In this document: positions 52,983 through 61,434 of the stretch, piece after piece
How positions within the stretch are numbered: position 1 is the stretch's first letter
Layout of the letters: each line of letters begins with the position of its first letter
Assembly: GCF_036108815.1 (NCBI RefSeq)
Contig: NZ_CP107985.1
Location: 9,173,501-9,237,500, forward strand
Direction of reading: 5' to 3'
From: Streptomyces sp. NBC_00353
Lineage (GTDB): Bacteria; Actinomycetota; Actinomycetes; Streptomycetales; Streptomycetaceae
Length of the DNA stretch: 64,000 bases
The notes under the pieces: generated by a model
What the model was told of the DNA's origin: nothing
The model's input: the letters and a program-made list of their open reading frames with translations, nothing else
The model's database searches: none
Program-made: the position numbers and the translations under genes

Positions 52983-53846
52983 GGCCGCAGCCCTCCTCGG
53001 CAGCGTATTCCCGATCCGATGGAAGCGCTCCGTACGGGCTGTGCCGAGAGTGCACAGCCGGTGTGCGCGCGGCTGCGCATCGACTGCGCTCGGCGCTCTG
53101 GTCGAGCGCCGAATGATCACTGGTGGCCATAGTCGCCCCCGGAGGGCTACGGGGGTGACCGGGTGTGGGGTCGGCGGGGACGTCGGCGCAGTTGCGGATC
53201 TGTCCCCCGAGCAACACCGCCTCGCTGGTGATCCCGGGAGAGATCACCGATTGCGACGACCTATTCAGCGTCACGCCGTTCGCCGCCGGCACGTCCGGGA
53301 ACCCGTCGGCCTGATGCAGCGGCACCCGATCGGGCATCGAGGCACCGCTCTCCGACCGCGGTACTGTGCTGCCCGCCTTCAGGATGTGATCCGGGACACC
53401 ACGGTTGGCAAGGTACGTCAACCGTCACAGCAGCAGTGGCGCGTACGGACGGTCACGCTTGATCGCAAGCACGAAAGGCGCTGGTCTCTCCGAGTCCGTC
53501 GACGTCGAGGACTGCGGGACCACGTACCGCTTCCGAGCCGCCGACGACCCCTGCACGAGGGAGCCGCTGGTGTCGATCTCGAAGCGAACGCGGCGGTGCT
53601 CGGCATGTGAGTGATCCACCCCACGACAGTTCGGGACCCGGGGGAGGCACTTCGGGCCGCAAGGCTCCGAAGCGCCTGTACGTGCGGATCGGAGAAGTAG
53701 CTTCGATATCAGCAGTTACCCTCTCCCGGGCGGTGGGGGCGTATCCGTGGCCGAGACCGCGGACCGTCCGGCTGAAGTGAAGGCCCGTGAGGTGAACGAC
53801 AGGAACCTCACTGCCCACCGCCGTCACCTTTGAAGGAGTTCCGCCG
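52983..53846. other. Long region between SpoIIE-type gene and mmsA, no gene supported
   Basis: Several frames look protein-like in part (forward NTASLVIPGEITDCDDLFSV near 53200; forward GLSESVDVEDCGTTYRFRAA near 53500; reverse RFEIDTSGSLVQGSSAARKR near 53560). None has a start site, family or consistent length. The area may contain decayed genes. The last 60 bp form the leader of the mmsA gene, with GAAGGAG before its start. Confidence 0.35.
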
Positions 53847-55355
53847 ATGAAGACCGTCCCCCACTGGATCGGTGGCAAGCACTTCGGAGACGCTGCAGGC
53901 GCCTCCGGCACCTGGGGCCCCGTGACCGACCCCGCCACCGGAGAGGTCATCACACAGGTGGCGATGGCCGGCGCCGACGAGGTCGACGCCGCGGTCGCCG
54001 CGGCGAAGGCGGCCTACGCCACCTGGCGCACGTCCTCGCTCGCGCAGCGGATCGCGATCCTCTTCCGCTACCGCGAGCTGCTGAACGGGCGCCGCGACGA
54101 CCTTGCCGCGCTGATCACCGCAGAGCAGGGCAAGGTCCACGCAGACGCGCTGGGCGAGGTCGCCCGGGGCCTGGAGATCGTCGAACTGGCCTGCGGGCTC
54201 GGCACGGCGCTCAAGGGCGACACGTCCACGGAGGTGTCGAGCCACATCGACGTGGCGTCGGTCCGCCGGCCGCTCGGTGTGATCGTCGGCATCTCACCGT
54301 TCAACTTCCCCGCGATGATCAGCATGTGGATGTTCCCCATGGCCATCGCCTGCGGGAACACCTTCGTCCACAAGCCGAGCAGCAAGGCCCCGTCCGCGTC
54401 CATGCTCCTCGCGGAACTCGCGGCCGAGGCCGGTGTGCCCGACGGTGTGCTCAACATCGTGCACGGCGACGAGGTCGCGGTGAACGCGCTGCTCGACCAC
54501 CCGGATGTGGCGGCAGTGTCGTTCGTGGGGTCCACGCCGGTCGCCCGCCACGTCTACAGCAGGGCATCCGCCAGCGGCAAGCGTGTCCAGGCCCTCGGCG
54601 GCGCTAAGAACCACATGCTGGTACTACCCGACGCCGACCTCGACGCGGCCGCCGACGCCGCCGTGACCGCCGCCTACGGCTCCGCAGGCCAGCGCTGCAT
54701 GGCTGTCTCCGTGGTGGTCGCGGTCGGCTCGGCGGGCGACGCGCTGGTGTCCCGGATCGCCGAGCGGGCCACGAAGGTCAAGATCGGCCCGGGCAATGAC
54801 CCGACGTCCGAGATGGGCCCGCTCGTCACCGAGGCACACCGCGACGAGGTCGCGAACTACGTCGCGGGCGCGGCCGCCCAAGGAGCCGACGTGGTGCTCG
54901 ACGGCAGGGACTTCACCGTCGAGGGCCTCGAGAACGGGCACTGGATGGGTATCTCGCTCCTCGACAAGGTCAGCACCGACTCGGACGCCTACCGGAACGA
55001 GATCTTCGGCCCCGTCCTGTGCGTGCTCCGCGCGGGGACCTACGACGAGGCCATGCGCATCATCAACGGCTCCCCGTTCGGCAACGCCAGCTCGATCTTC
55101 ACCCGCGACGGCGGCGCGGCCCGCCGGTTCCAGTTGGAGGTCGAGACCGGCATGGTCGGCGTGAATGTGCCGATGCCGGTGCCGGTGGGCTACCACTCCT
55201 TCGGTGGCTGGAAGGACTCGGCCTTCGGCGACCACCGCATGTACGGCAGCGAAGCCGTGCACTTCTACACGCGCGGCAAGGTCATCACGAGCCGCTGGCC
55301 GGACCCGGCCGAGGCGGCAGCCGGTCCTGACCTTGGCTTCCCCGCGTCCCGCTGA
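53847..55355 (+). CDS. mmsA: Methylmalonate-semialdehyde dehydrogenase (CoA-acylating)
   Basis: A 502-residue aldehyde dehydrogenase. Catalytic features are in place: VGISPFNFPAMISMWMFPMA, the glycine motif SFVGSTPVARHVY, and the nucleophile cysteine in AYGSAGQRCMAVS, where the FGxxGQRCMA-type context is diagnostic of the MmsA/IolA subgroup. The C-terminal NVPMPVPVGYHSFGGWKDS segment is also typical. It converts methylmalonate- or malonate-semialdehyde to propionyl- or acetyl-CoA in valine and inositol breakdown. No mmsB, iol or beta-alanine gene is adjacent, so the pathway is not set by context. Confidence 0.93.
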   Translation: MKTVPHWIGGKHFGDAAGASGTWGPVTDPATGEVITQVAMAGADEVDAAVAAAKAAYATWRTSSLAQRIAILFRYRELLNGRRDDLAALITAEQGKVHADALGEVARGLEIVELACGLGTALKGDTSTEVSSHIDVASVRRPLGVIVGISPFNFPAMISMWMFPMAIACGNTFVHKPSSKAPSASMLLAELAAEAGVPDGVLNIVHGDEVAVNALLDHPDVAAVSFVGSTPVARHVYSRASASGKRVQALGGAKNHMLVLPDADLDAAADAAVTAAYGSAGQRCMAVSVVVAVGSAGDALVSRIAERATKVKIGPGNDPTSEMGPLVTEAHRDEVANYVAGAAAQGADVVLDGRDFTVEGLENGHWMGISLLDKVSTDSDAYRNEIFGPVLCVLRAGTYDEAMRIINGSPFGNASSIFTRDGGAARRFQLEVETGMVGVNVPMPVPVGYHSFGGWKDSAFGDHRMYGSEAVHFYTRGKVITSRWPDPAEAAAGPDLGFPASR

Positions 55356-55397
55356 CCACCTCGGGCCCGCACGCGCGGCCGCGCCCGCTCCCTTACG

Positions 55398-55586
55398 GTG
55401 CCGGTGCGGCCGCGGTTGCAGGGCCAGGAGCGACTTGATGTGTTCTGCGGTTTCCTTCGGGAGATCGGGCGGCGGTTGGGCAAGCCGGTGCTGATGGACC
55501 CGGAGGGCGACTACGGCCATCCGGTGCTCGGCTTCGACGTCGAGGCTGATCGAGTCGTTCTCCTCGCAGGCCCGCAGGTCAGGTGA
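55398..55586 (+). CDS. Small hypothetical protein, possibly a C-terminal remnant
   Basis: A 62-residue frame (RPRLQGQERLDVFCGFLREI, then GKPVLMDPEGDYGHPVLGFD and VEADRVVLLAGPQVR) has balanced, strand-rich composition and ends cleanly. The start codon is GTG without a clear ribosome site, so it could instead be the tail of a lost gene. No function is recognised. Confidence 0.35.
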   Translation: MPVRPRLQGQERLDVFCGFLREIGRRLGKPVLMDPEGDYGHPVLGFDVEADRVVLLAGPQVR

Positions 55587-55689
55587 GTGAGGTCGACGGC
55601 TGCGGTTCGTAGAAGGTTCCGTTGCGGACCACCGCCCACGAGGACGCCGCCCGGGCGACTCGCTGGTGAAAGGCCGAGGGCCGGGTCCG

Positions 55690-56715
55690 TCAGCGGGTGG
55701 TGAGCACCATCCGGAAGCGGGCGGCCCCGGAGAGCATCTTTTGGTACGCCTGATCGGCCTGGTCCAGCGGCACGACCTCGGTCATCGGGCGGATTCCGTG
55801 CAGCGCGCTGAACGCCAGGGTGTCCTGCACGTCCTGCGCGGTGCCGGACGGATGGCCCCGGACGATCTTGCCACTCATGAGCAGCTGGTTCGGGCTGATG
55901 CCCAGTGGCTCGGTGTCCGCGCCGATGACCACCAGCTCGCCGCGGGGCGACAGTCCGTCCACGGTCGCTGTGGTGGCGTCGGAGTTGGCGGCGGTGGCCA
56001 GGACGACCTTGGCGCCGCCGAGGGACTGCAGCGCGTCCGCGACGGTGGTGTCCGCCGTGCTGTCGATGTAGTGGTGCGCACCGAGCTGCTCGGCGAAGTC
56101 GGCCTTGCCGGCTCCGCGGGCGATGGCCACGGTCTCGAAGCCCATCGCGGCTGCGTACTTCACCCCCAGGTGGCCGAGGCCGCCGATGCCGAGCACGGCG
56201 ACCAGGTCGCCCGGCCGGGCGGAGCTGCGCCGCAGCCCGTTGTACGTGGTCACTCCCGCACAGCCCAGAGGCGCCGCATCGGGTGCCGCCAGCGCATCGG
56301 GGATCCGGGCCAGCGCGTCTGCCGGGGCGATCACGGCCTCGGCGTAACCGCCGTCGTACGCCCATCCGGGTACCTTCAGGTTCTCGCACACGACGAAGTC
56401 GCCCTGTCTGCAGGGCGTGCAGTGGCCGCAGCTGCCGCCGAACCAGCCCACCGCCACCCGGTCGCCCACATGCCAGCCCTTGTCCTGCGTTCCCTCGCCG
56501 AGCTCCTCGATGCGCCCGGCGATCTCATGCCCGGGGACCAGCGGAAACCGTACGCCCGGGAGCCCGGCGTTCACGAAAAATGCGTCGCTGTGGCAGATTC
56601 CGCAGGCATCCACGGCAATCCGTACGTGCCCTGGACCCGGCTGCGGCATCTCACGCTCGACGATCGCGAACGGACCGCCGGGGGCGGAGACCTGGGCGAC
56701 TCGATAGGTGCTCAT
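55690..56715 (-). CDS. Zinc-dependent alcohol dehydrogenase (MDR family)
   Basis: A 341-residue medium-chain dehydrogenase. The catalytic zinc ligands lie in CGICHSDAFF and GHEIAGRI; the structural zinc cysteines are in GSCGHCTPCRQGDFVVCENL. The NAD-binding motif reads AVLGIGGLGHLGVKYAAAMG. Length and motifs match AdhA/AdhT-type enzymes that interconvert alcohols and aldehydes. Of two ATGs 6 nt apart, the second (MSTYRV) has properly spaced GGAG. It converges on the mmsA gene with a 330-bp gap. Confidence 0.92.
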   Translation of the reverse strand: MSTYRVAQVSAPGGPFAIVEREMPQPGPGHVRIAVDACGICHSDAFFVNAGLPGVRFPLVPGHEIAGRIEELGEGTQDKGWHVGDRVAVGWFGGSCGHCTPCRQGDFVVCENLKVPGWAYDGGYAEAVIAPADALARIPDALAAPDAAPLGCAGVTTYNGLRRSSARPGDLVAVLGIGGLGHLGVKYAAAMGFETVAIARGAGKADFAEQLGAHHYIDSTADTTVADALQSLGGAKVVLATAANSDATTATVDGLSPRGELVVIGADTEPLGISPNQLLMSGKIVRGHPSGTAQDVQDTLAFSALHGIRPMTEVVPLDQADQAYQKMLSGAARFRMVLTTR

Positions 56716-57202
56716 CTGCATCTCTCCGGGCTACGGGTACGACGCCCCCGGAAGCCAGTAGAGCAGCTCCGGCCCGACGGCGCGCGCGGGATTTGCTCGT
56801 ACAGTGCTGACGGAATCGCGAGTCCTGTACCGAGGTCACCCCTTGGCGCCCGCCGCTGTTCCGTTGTTTCTCCGGGGTCGAATGACCACACCTGCACCAG
56901 CCCGGCGCAAGGCCTCCGCCGTCCTGGACTGCCCGCCGCGCACGTCGGCCGGTGTGCGCACCGCCACCGGCCGTGCCACTGCTACGGCTTCGGCGGCACC
57001 TCCGTTCGCGAGCGGTGCCGCGGGTGGCTGCGCGAGGAGCAGGAGCGCCGGTGGCACGCACGCCTTGGAGTTCTGGGCGCGCGAGCCACTCGGGTCAGCC
57101 GGGAGGTCCCAGTCACCAGTCGAGGCGGCTGTCGTCGCCAATGTCTGCCTGTCTCCGTCGAACCCCCCGACGATCGGCATGTGCCCGGGGGTCGGCCGAG
57201 GA
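56716..57202. other. Intergenic region between alcohol dehydrogenase and SDR genes
   Basis: No gene is supported. A forward frame near 56960-57110 (HCYGFGGTSVRERCRGWLRE) looks protein-like but lacks start, end and family. The reverse-strand promoter of the alcohol dehydrogenase gene must lie at the left edge. Confidence 0.35.
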
Positions 57203-58006
57203 TCAGCCCATGCGGGAGGCGGTGATCCCGCCGTCGACGTAGAGCGTGATGCCGTGGACCATGGCCGAGTCGTCGCTTGACAGGTATAGGACGCCCTTGG
57301 CGATGTCCTCCGGCCGGACGACGACGCCCGCCGGGGTGGTGGCGGTCATCGCGTCGAGCTCCGCGCGGGCCTCCTCGTTGCCGGGCGTGAGGGTCGCTCC
57401 GGGCGCGATGGCGTTGACCCGCACGCCGCGTGGCCCGTACTCCGCGGCCCAGCTGCGGGTGAGCTGCTCGTCAGCGGCCTTCGTCGCGCTGTACATCGCC
57501 GCGTAGGGAGTACCGAGACGGGCCATCCAGGAGCCGACGGTGACGATGACGCCGCTGCCCCGTGCGGCCATGGCCGGAGCCAGGGCGCCGACCAGGACGT
57601 GCGGGGCGCGGATGTTGACCGCGAGCATGGCGTCGAGGTCGGTGTCCGGCAGATCCTCGGTCAGCGTCGCCGGGTAGATGCCGGCGTTGTTGACCAGGAT
57701 GTCGACGCGTCCGCCGAGCGCGTCCGTGGCCTGTGCGACGAAGGCGCGCAGCTGCTCGTAGCTGCCTCCGAGGTCCGCCGTGACGAAGTCGGCGCGCCCG
57801 CCGGTGCCGCGGATCGCCTTGACGACCCGCTCGCCGCTGGTCTGCTGCCGGCCGTTGACGACGACGTGAGCGCCCTCGGCGGCCAGGAGCCGGGCTATCG
57901 CCTCGCCGATCCCGCTGGTCGAGCCGGTGACGACGGCAGTGCGGCCGATGAGCGGGGAGCCGGGGGCGGTAGGTGTGCTGTCGTTCGTGTGAAGTGAAGA
58001 AGTCAT
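57203..58006 (-). CDS. Short-chain dehydrogenase/reductase (SDR)
   Basis: A 267-residue classical SDR. The cofactor motif is TGSTSGIGEAIARLL, the structural NNAG appears in ILVNNAGIYPATL, and the catalytic serine and YxxxK are in VGSWMARLGTPYAAMYSATKAA. An arginine in NGRQQTSGERV suggests NADP preference. C-terminal VHGITLYVDGGITASRMG fits the usual substrate-loop end. It is divergent from an MmyB-like regulator gene, which probably represses it. Confidence 0.92.
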   Translation of the reverse strand: MTSSLHTNDSTPTAPGSPLIGRTAVVTGSTSGIGEAIARLLAAEGAHVVVNGRQQTSGERVVKAIRGTGGRADFVTADLGGSYEQLRAFVAQATDALGGRVDILVNNAGIYPATLTEDLPDTDLDAMLAVNIRAPHVLVGALAPAMAARGSGVIVTVGSWMARLGTPYAAMYSATKAADEQLTRSWAAEYGPRGVRVNAIAPGATLTPGNEEARAELDAMTATTPAGVVVRPEDIAKGVLYLSSDDSAMVHGITLYVDGGITASRMG

Positions 58007-58107
58007 GAGTCCTTTTGTACGGCGGCCTCAGGTACCGGGCCAGGACAGGACAAACCTGGGCACGGCAGGACCACCCAGAGCGCCGCCGGGCGCCCTACGC
58101 TGGAGGA

Positions 58108-58950
58108 ATGTCACGCGACCGCGCCGCGCTCGGGGCGTTCCTGCGCTCCCGCCGGAACCACCTCACCCCGTCCCAGGCGGGCATCGAAGCCTTTCCCGGA
58201 GCCCGGCGGGTACAGGGACTGCGACGGGAGGAGCTGGCCGTACTGGCCGGCCTGAGTCCCGACTACTACAGCCGCCTCGAACAGGGACGCCAGGCCAACA
58301 TCTCCGACGCGGTGCTCGACGCGCTGGCCCGCGCACTGCGTCTGGACGAGGTCGAGCACGCGCATCTCCGCGACCGCGCCGCGCCCGCCGCGCAGCACCG
58401 TGCCGCCACCCCGCACGCCCCCCAACGCCCCGATCCCGGTCTGTTGCGGCTGATGCAGACGCTCGACCACGTCCCGGTGCTGTTGCTCGGCCATCGCGGC
58501 GAGGTCCTCGCCCGCAACGCCCTGCTGCCTGAGGTGCTGGGCCGTCCGCTGGAGCCGGGGTCGTCGTTCGTGCGCTTCATGTTCCAGGACCCTGTCGCCC
58601 GTGAGCGGATCGTGAACTGGACGGAGTTCGCGTCGGCCACCGTCGCCACGATGCGTCGGGAGATCGCACGCCGCCCCTACGACAACCGCCTGGCGGCGCT
58701 CATGGAGGAGTTGCGGGCGAGTGACGACGACGTGGACCGGTGGTGGGACGACCACGCCGTCCGCGACTACGCATCGGTCGCCAAACGAGTCGAGCATCCC
58801 GCCGCAGGCTTGATGTCCTTCAACACCGAGATCGTCTGCACGCCGCACGACCCCGACCAGCGGCTGATCGTCTACACGGCCGAGCCCGACTCCGCCACCG
58901 CCCACGTCCTGCCAATTCTGGCCGGCTGGAACACCGCAGTCCGTCCCTGA
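58108..58950 (+). CDS. Helix-turn-helix regulator with MmyB-like ligand domain
   Basis: A 280-residue regulator: an XRE-type helix-turn-helix at residues 5-70 (LGAFLRSRRNHLTPSQAGIE, then LRREELAVLAGLSPDYYSRLEQGR) and an MmyB-like PAS-related domain (VPVLLLGHRGEVLARNALLPEV, NWTEFASATVATMRRE). Such regulators commonly sit opposite an SDR gene and repress it. The GGAGGA directly abuts the ATG, too close for a ribosome site. TACGCT 7 nt upstream could be a -10 element, implying a leaderless mRNA. Earlier in-frame starts lack support. Confidence 0.9.
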   Translation: MSRDRAALGAFLRSRRNHLTPSQAGIEAFPGARRVQGLRREELAVLAGLSPDYYSRLEQGRQANISDAVLDALARALRLDEVEHAHLRDRAAPAAQHRAATPHAPQRPDPGLLRLMQTLDHVPVLLLGHRGEVLARNALLPEVLGRPLEPGSSFVRFMFQDPVARERIVNWTEFASATVATMRREIARRPYDNRLAALMEELRASDDDVDRWWDDHAVRDYASVAKRVEHPAAGLMSFNTEIVCTPHDPDQRLIVYTAEPDSATAHVLPILAGWNTAVRP

Positions 58951-58968
58951 GCAGCCCGGCACTCGCCG

Positions 58969-58999
58969 TGGCGCGCCGCGTTGCCGGCGCGCCGCGCCA
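58969..58999. terminator. Possible shared terminator of converging regulator and GAPDH genes
   Basis: TGGCGCG and CGCGCCA form a perfect 7-bp stem enclosing a GC-rich 17-nt loop that itself contains a CGGCGCGCCG palindrome. It lies just past the regulator stop. Confidence 0.35.
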
Positions 59000-59141
59000 G
59001 GGGAAGCCCACCGAAGCGCGCACGGAATGCACCGTCGGGAGACCGTCGAGGCGGCCCGGCCGGGTGCTCGTCGCCGAGAGCGCAATCGTGCTGCTGACCA
59101 GCGAGCGTGACATCAGTCGGCGGGGCCGCCCCGGCGTCCGG

Positions 59142-60140
59142 TCAGCGGGTGGCGAGGAGCTCGAGCGTGTCGATCACACGGTTCGAGAAGCCCCACTCGT
59201 TGTCGTACCAGGCGACCACCTTGATGTGGCGGCCGTCGACGCGGGTGAGGGCCGAGTCGAAGATCGACGAGGCGGGATTGCCCGTGATGTCGGAAGACAC
59301 GAGCGGGTCGTCCGAGTACTCGAGGATGCCGGCCAGCGGCCCCTCCGCCGCGGCGCGGTACGCCGCCAGCACGTCGTCGCGCGTCACGTCGCGGGCGACG
59401 GTCGTGTTGAGTTCGACGATCGAGCCCACCGGCACCGGTACGCGGATCGAGTCGCCCGCCAGCTTGCCCTCGAGGTTCGGCAGCACGAGGCCGATCGCCT
59501 TGGCGGCGCCCGTCGTGGTCGGCACGATGTTGACAGCGGCGGCCCGGGCGCGGCGGGCGTCGCGGTGCGGGCCGTCCTGCAGGTTCTGCTCCTGCGTGTA
59601 GGCGTGCACCGTCGTCATGAAGCCGTGCTCGATGCCGGCGAGCTCGTCGAGGACCGCGGCCAGCGGCGCAAGAGCGTTGGTCGTGCACGAGGCGTTCGAG
59701 ATGATCGTGTGCACGGCCGGGTCGTACGCGTCGCTGTTGACCCCGAACGCGAGCGTGACATCGGCGCCGTCCGACGGCGCACCGACGAGCACCTTCTTCG
59801 CGCCTGCGTCGAGGTGGGCGCGGGCGGCCGTAGCCGACGTGAAGCGGCCGGTCGCCTCGAGCACGATGTCGACGCCGAGCTCGGCCCACGGCAGCTTCGC
59901 CGGTTCGCGCTCGGCGAGCACCGTGATGCGACGGCCGTCGACGACAAGGACGTCCCCGTCGACAGTCACCGGGCGGCCGAGCCGGCCGGCCGTCGTGTCG
60001 TAGGCGAGCAGCCGCGCGAGGGTGGCGGGTTCCGTGAGGTCGTTGACGGCAACGACCTCGAGGTCGCTGTCGCGTTCGAGCAGTGCGCGCAGCACATTGC
60101 GTCCGATGCGGCCGAATCCGTTGACGGCGATGCGAGTCAT
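59142..60140 (-). CDS. gap: Glyceraldehyde-3-phosphate dehydrogenase
   Basis: A 332-residue glycolytic dehydrogenase. It begins TRIAVNGFGRIGRNVLRALL (NAD-binding). The catalytic cysteine is C152 in SNASCTTNALAPL; TGAAKAIGLVLPNLEGKL and WYDNEWGFSNRVIDTLELLA close the catalytic domain. The pgk and tpi genes that accompany the main copy in most actinomycetes are absent, and an AraC-type regulator precedes it, so this is probably a second, conditionally expressed copy. Confidence 0.95.
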   Translation of the reverse strand: MTRIAVNGFGRIGRNVLRALLERDSDLEVVAVNDLTEPATLARLLAYDTTAGRLGRPVTVDGDVLVVDGRRITVLAEREPAKLPWAELGVDIVLEATGRFTSATAARAHLDAGAKKVLVGAPSDGADVTLAFGVNSDAYDPAVHTIISNASCTTNALAPLAAVLDELAGIEHGFMTTVHAYTQEQNLQDGPHRDARRARAAAVNIVPTTTGAAKAIGLVLPNLEGKLAGDSIRVPVPVGSIVELNTTVARDVTRDDVLAAYRAAAEGPLAGILEYSDDPLVSSDITGNPASSIFDSALTRVDGRHIKVVAWYDNEWGFSNRVIDTLELLATR

Positions 60141-60241
60141 GAGTGGTGTCCCTTCGGTTCGCCATCAGGCTCGCTCGCGGCGTCCGTCCGTGACAGCGGC
60201 GTGAGTGCCACGGCTCGAAAGGATCGCGCCACGCCGGCGGG

Positions 60242-61198
60242 CTACTCGCCCTGGGCGAAGGTGCGCCGATACTCGCTCGGCGTGGTGCCGAGGATGCGCT
60301 GGAAGTGCAGCCGCAGATTCGCACCGGTGCCGAGACCGACGTCGGCGGCGATCTGCTCGACGCTCCGCTCCGAACGCTCGAGCAGCTCACGGGCCACGTC
60401 GATGCGGGCACGCATGACCCACTGCATCGGCGTGGCTCCTGTGTCTTCGACGAAGCGTCGCGAGAACGTGCGCGGCGACACCGCCGCGTGCCGGGCGAGC
60501 ATCTCAAGGGATAGGGGCTCGCCCAGCCGGTGCAACGCCCACTGGCGGGTGGCGGCGAACCGCTCGCCGAGCGGCTCGGGCACGCTGCGTGGCACATACT
60601 GCGCCTGACCGCCGCTGCGGTAGGGGGCCGCGACCAGGCGCCGGGCCGCGTGGTTCGACGCGGCCACCCCGAGATCGCCGCGCAGAATGTGCAGGCACAG
60701 GTCGATGCCCGAGGCGGCGCCGGCCGATGTCAGCACGCTGCCCTCGTCGACGAACAGAACGTTCTCGTCGACCCGGATGAGCGGATGCCTCGCCGCCAGC
60801 GCGCGTGTGTAATGCCAGTGCGTCGTGGCGCGCTTGCCGTCGAGCAGGCCCGTGGCGGCGAGCGCGAAGGCGCCCGTCGAGATGGCGGCGAGCCGCGCGC
60901 CCCGATCGTGGGCCGCGATCAGCGCGTCAACGACGGCCTGCGGCGGGTCGTCGCGGTCCGGGAACCGGTAGCCGGGCATGAAGACGATGTCGGCCCATGC
61001 AAGCGCGTCGAGGCCGTGGGCGACGCAGTACGACAGACCGTCACCGCCGGTCACGAGACCGGGGGCGGCGCCGCACACCCGCACCTCGTACGGCATGCTC
61101 GCGCGGGTCGTGAACACCTGCGCAGGAATGCCGACATCGAGCGGCTTCGCACCCTCGAGCACAAGGACGGCAACGCGATACAGGCGGGAAGCGGGCAC
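60242..61198 (-). CDS. GlxA-family transcriptional regulator (DJ-1/PfpI plus AraC)
   Basis: A 318-residue regulator. The N-terminal half is a DJ-1/PfpI (GATase1-like) domain: RVAVLVLEGAKPLDVGIPAQVF, ADIVFMPGYRF, and AAISTGAFALAATGLLDGKRATTHW, where the usual nucleophile cysteine is replaced by threonine (STGAF). The C-terminal half has two AraC helix-turn-helix motifs (EPLSLEMLARHAAVSPRTFSRRF and SVEQIAADVGLGTGANLRLHF). It precedes gap by 101 bp on the same strand and is a plausible activator of it. Confidence 0.92.
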   Translation of the reverse strand: MPASRLYRVAVLVLEGAKPLDVGIPAQVFTTRASMPYEVRVCGAAPGLVTGGDGLSYCVAHGLDALAWADIVFMPGYRFPDRDDPPQAVVDALIAAHDRGARLAAISTGAFALAATGLLDGKRATTHWHYTRALAARHPLIRVDENVLFVDEGSVLTSAGAASGIDLCLHILRGDLGVAASNHAARRLVAAPYRSGGQAQYVPRSVPEPLGERFAATRQWALHRLGEPLSLEMLARHAAVSPRTFSRRFVEDTGATPMQWVMRARIDVARELLERSERSVEQIAADVGLGTGANLRLHFQRILGTTPSEYRRTFAQGE

Positions 61199-61434
61199 GG
61201 GAAAAGAATACGAGGGGTGTGGGGCCGGCCCGTTCCCCCTACTGATGGCGCTGGCACCGTCGGTCCCGGACTACGGGACTCATCGGGCAGGTGCTCCAGG
61301 CCGCGCACCGGGTACGGGTTCGCCGGCCAGTACCTACAAAACGGGCAACACGGTGCCGACCGGCTCCAGATGCGCTGCACCAGAAAAAAGTCGCCGGCCC
61401 TGTGTCTCCGCCGCGCCCGGCAGGTAGGACAAGC

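Noticed and set aside
53405..53614. Short forward and reverse frames before mmsA
   Set aside because: Both strands give plausible short peptides over the same bases, so neither can be supported by eye.
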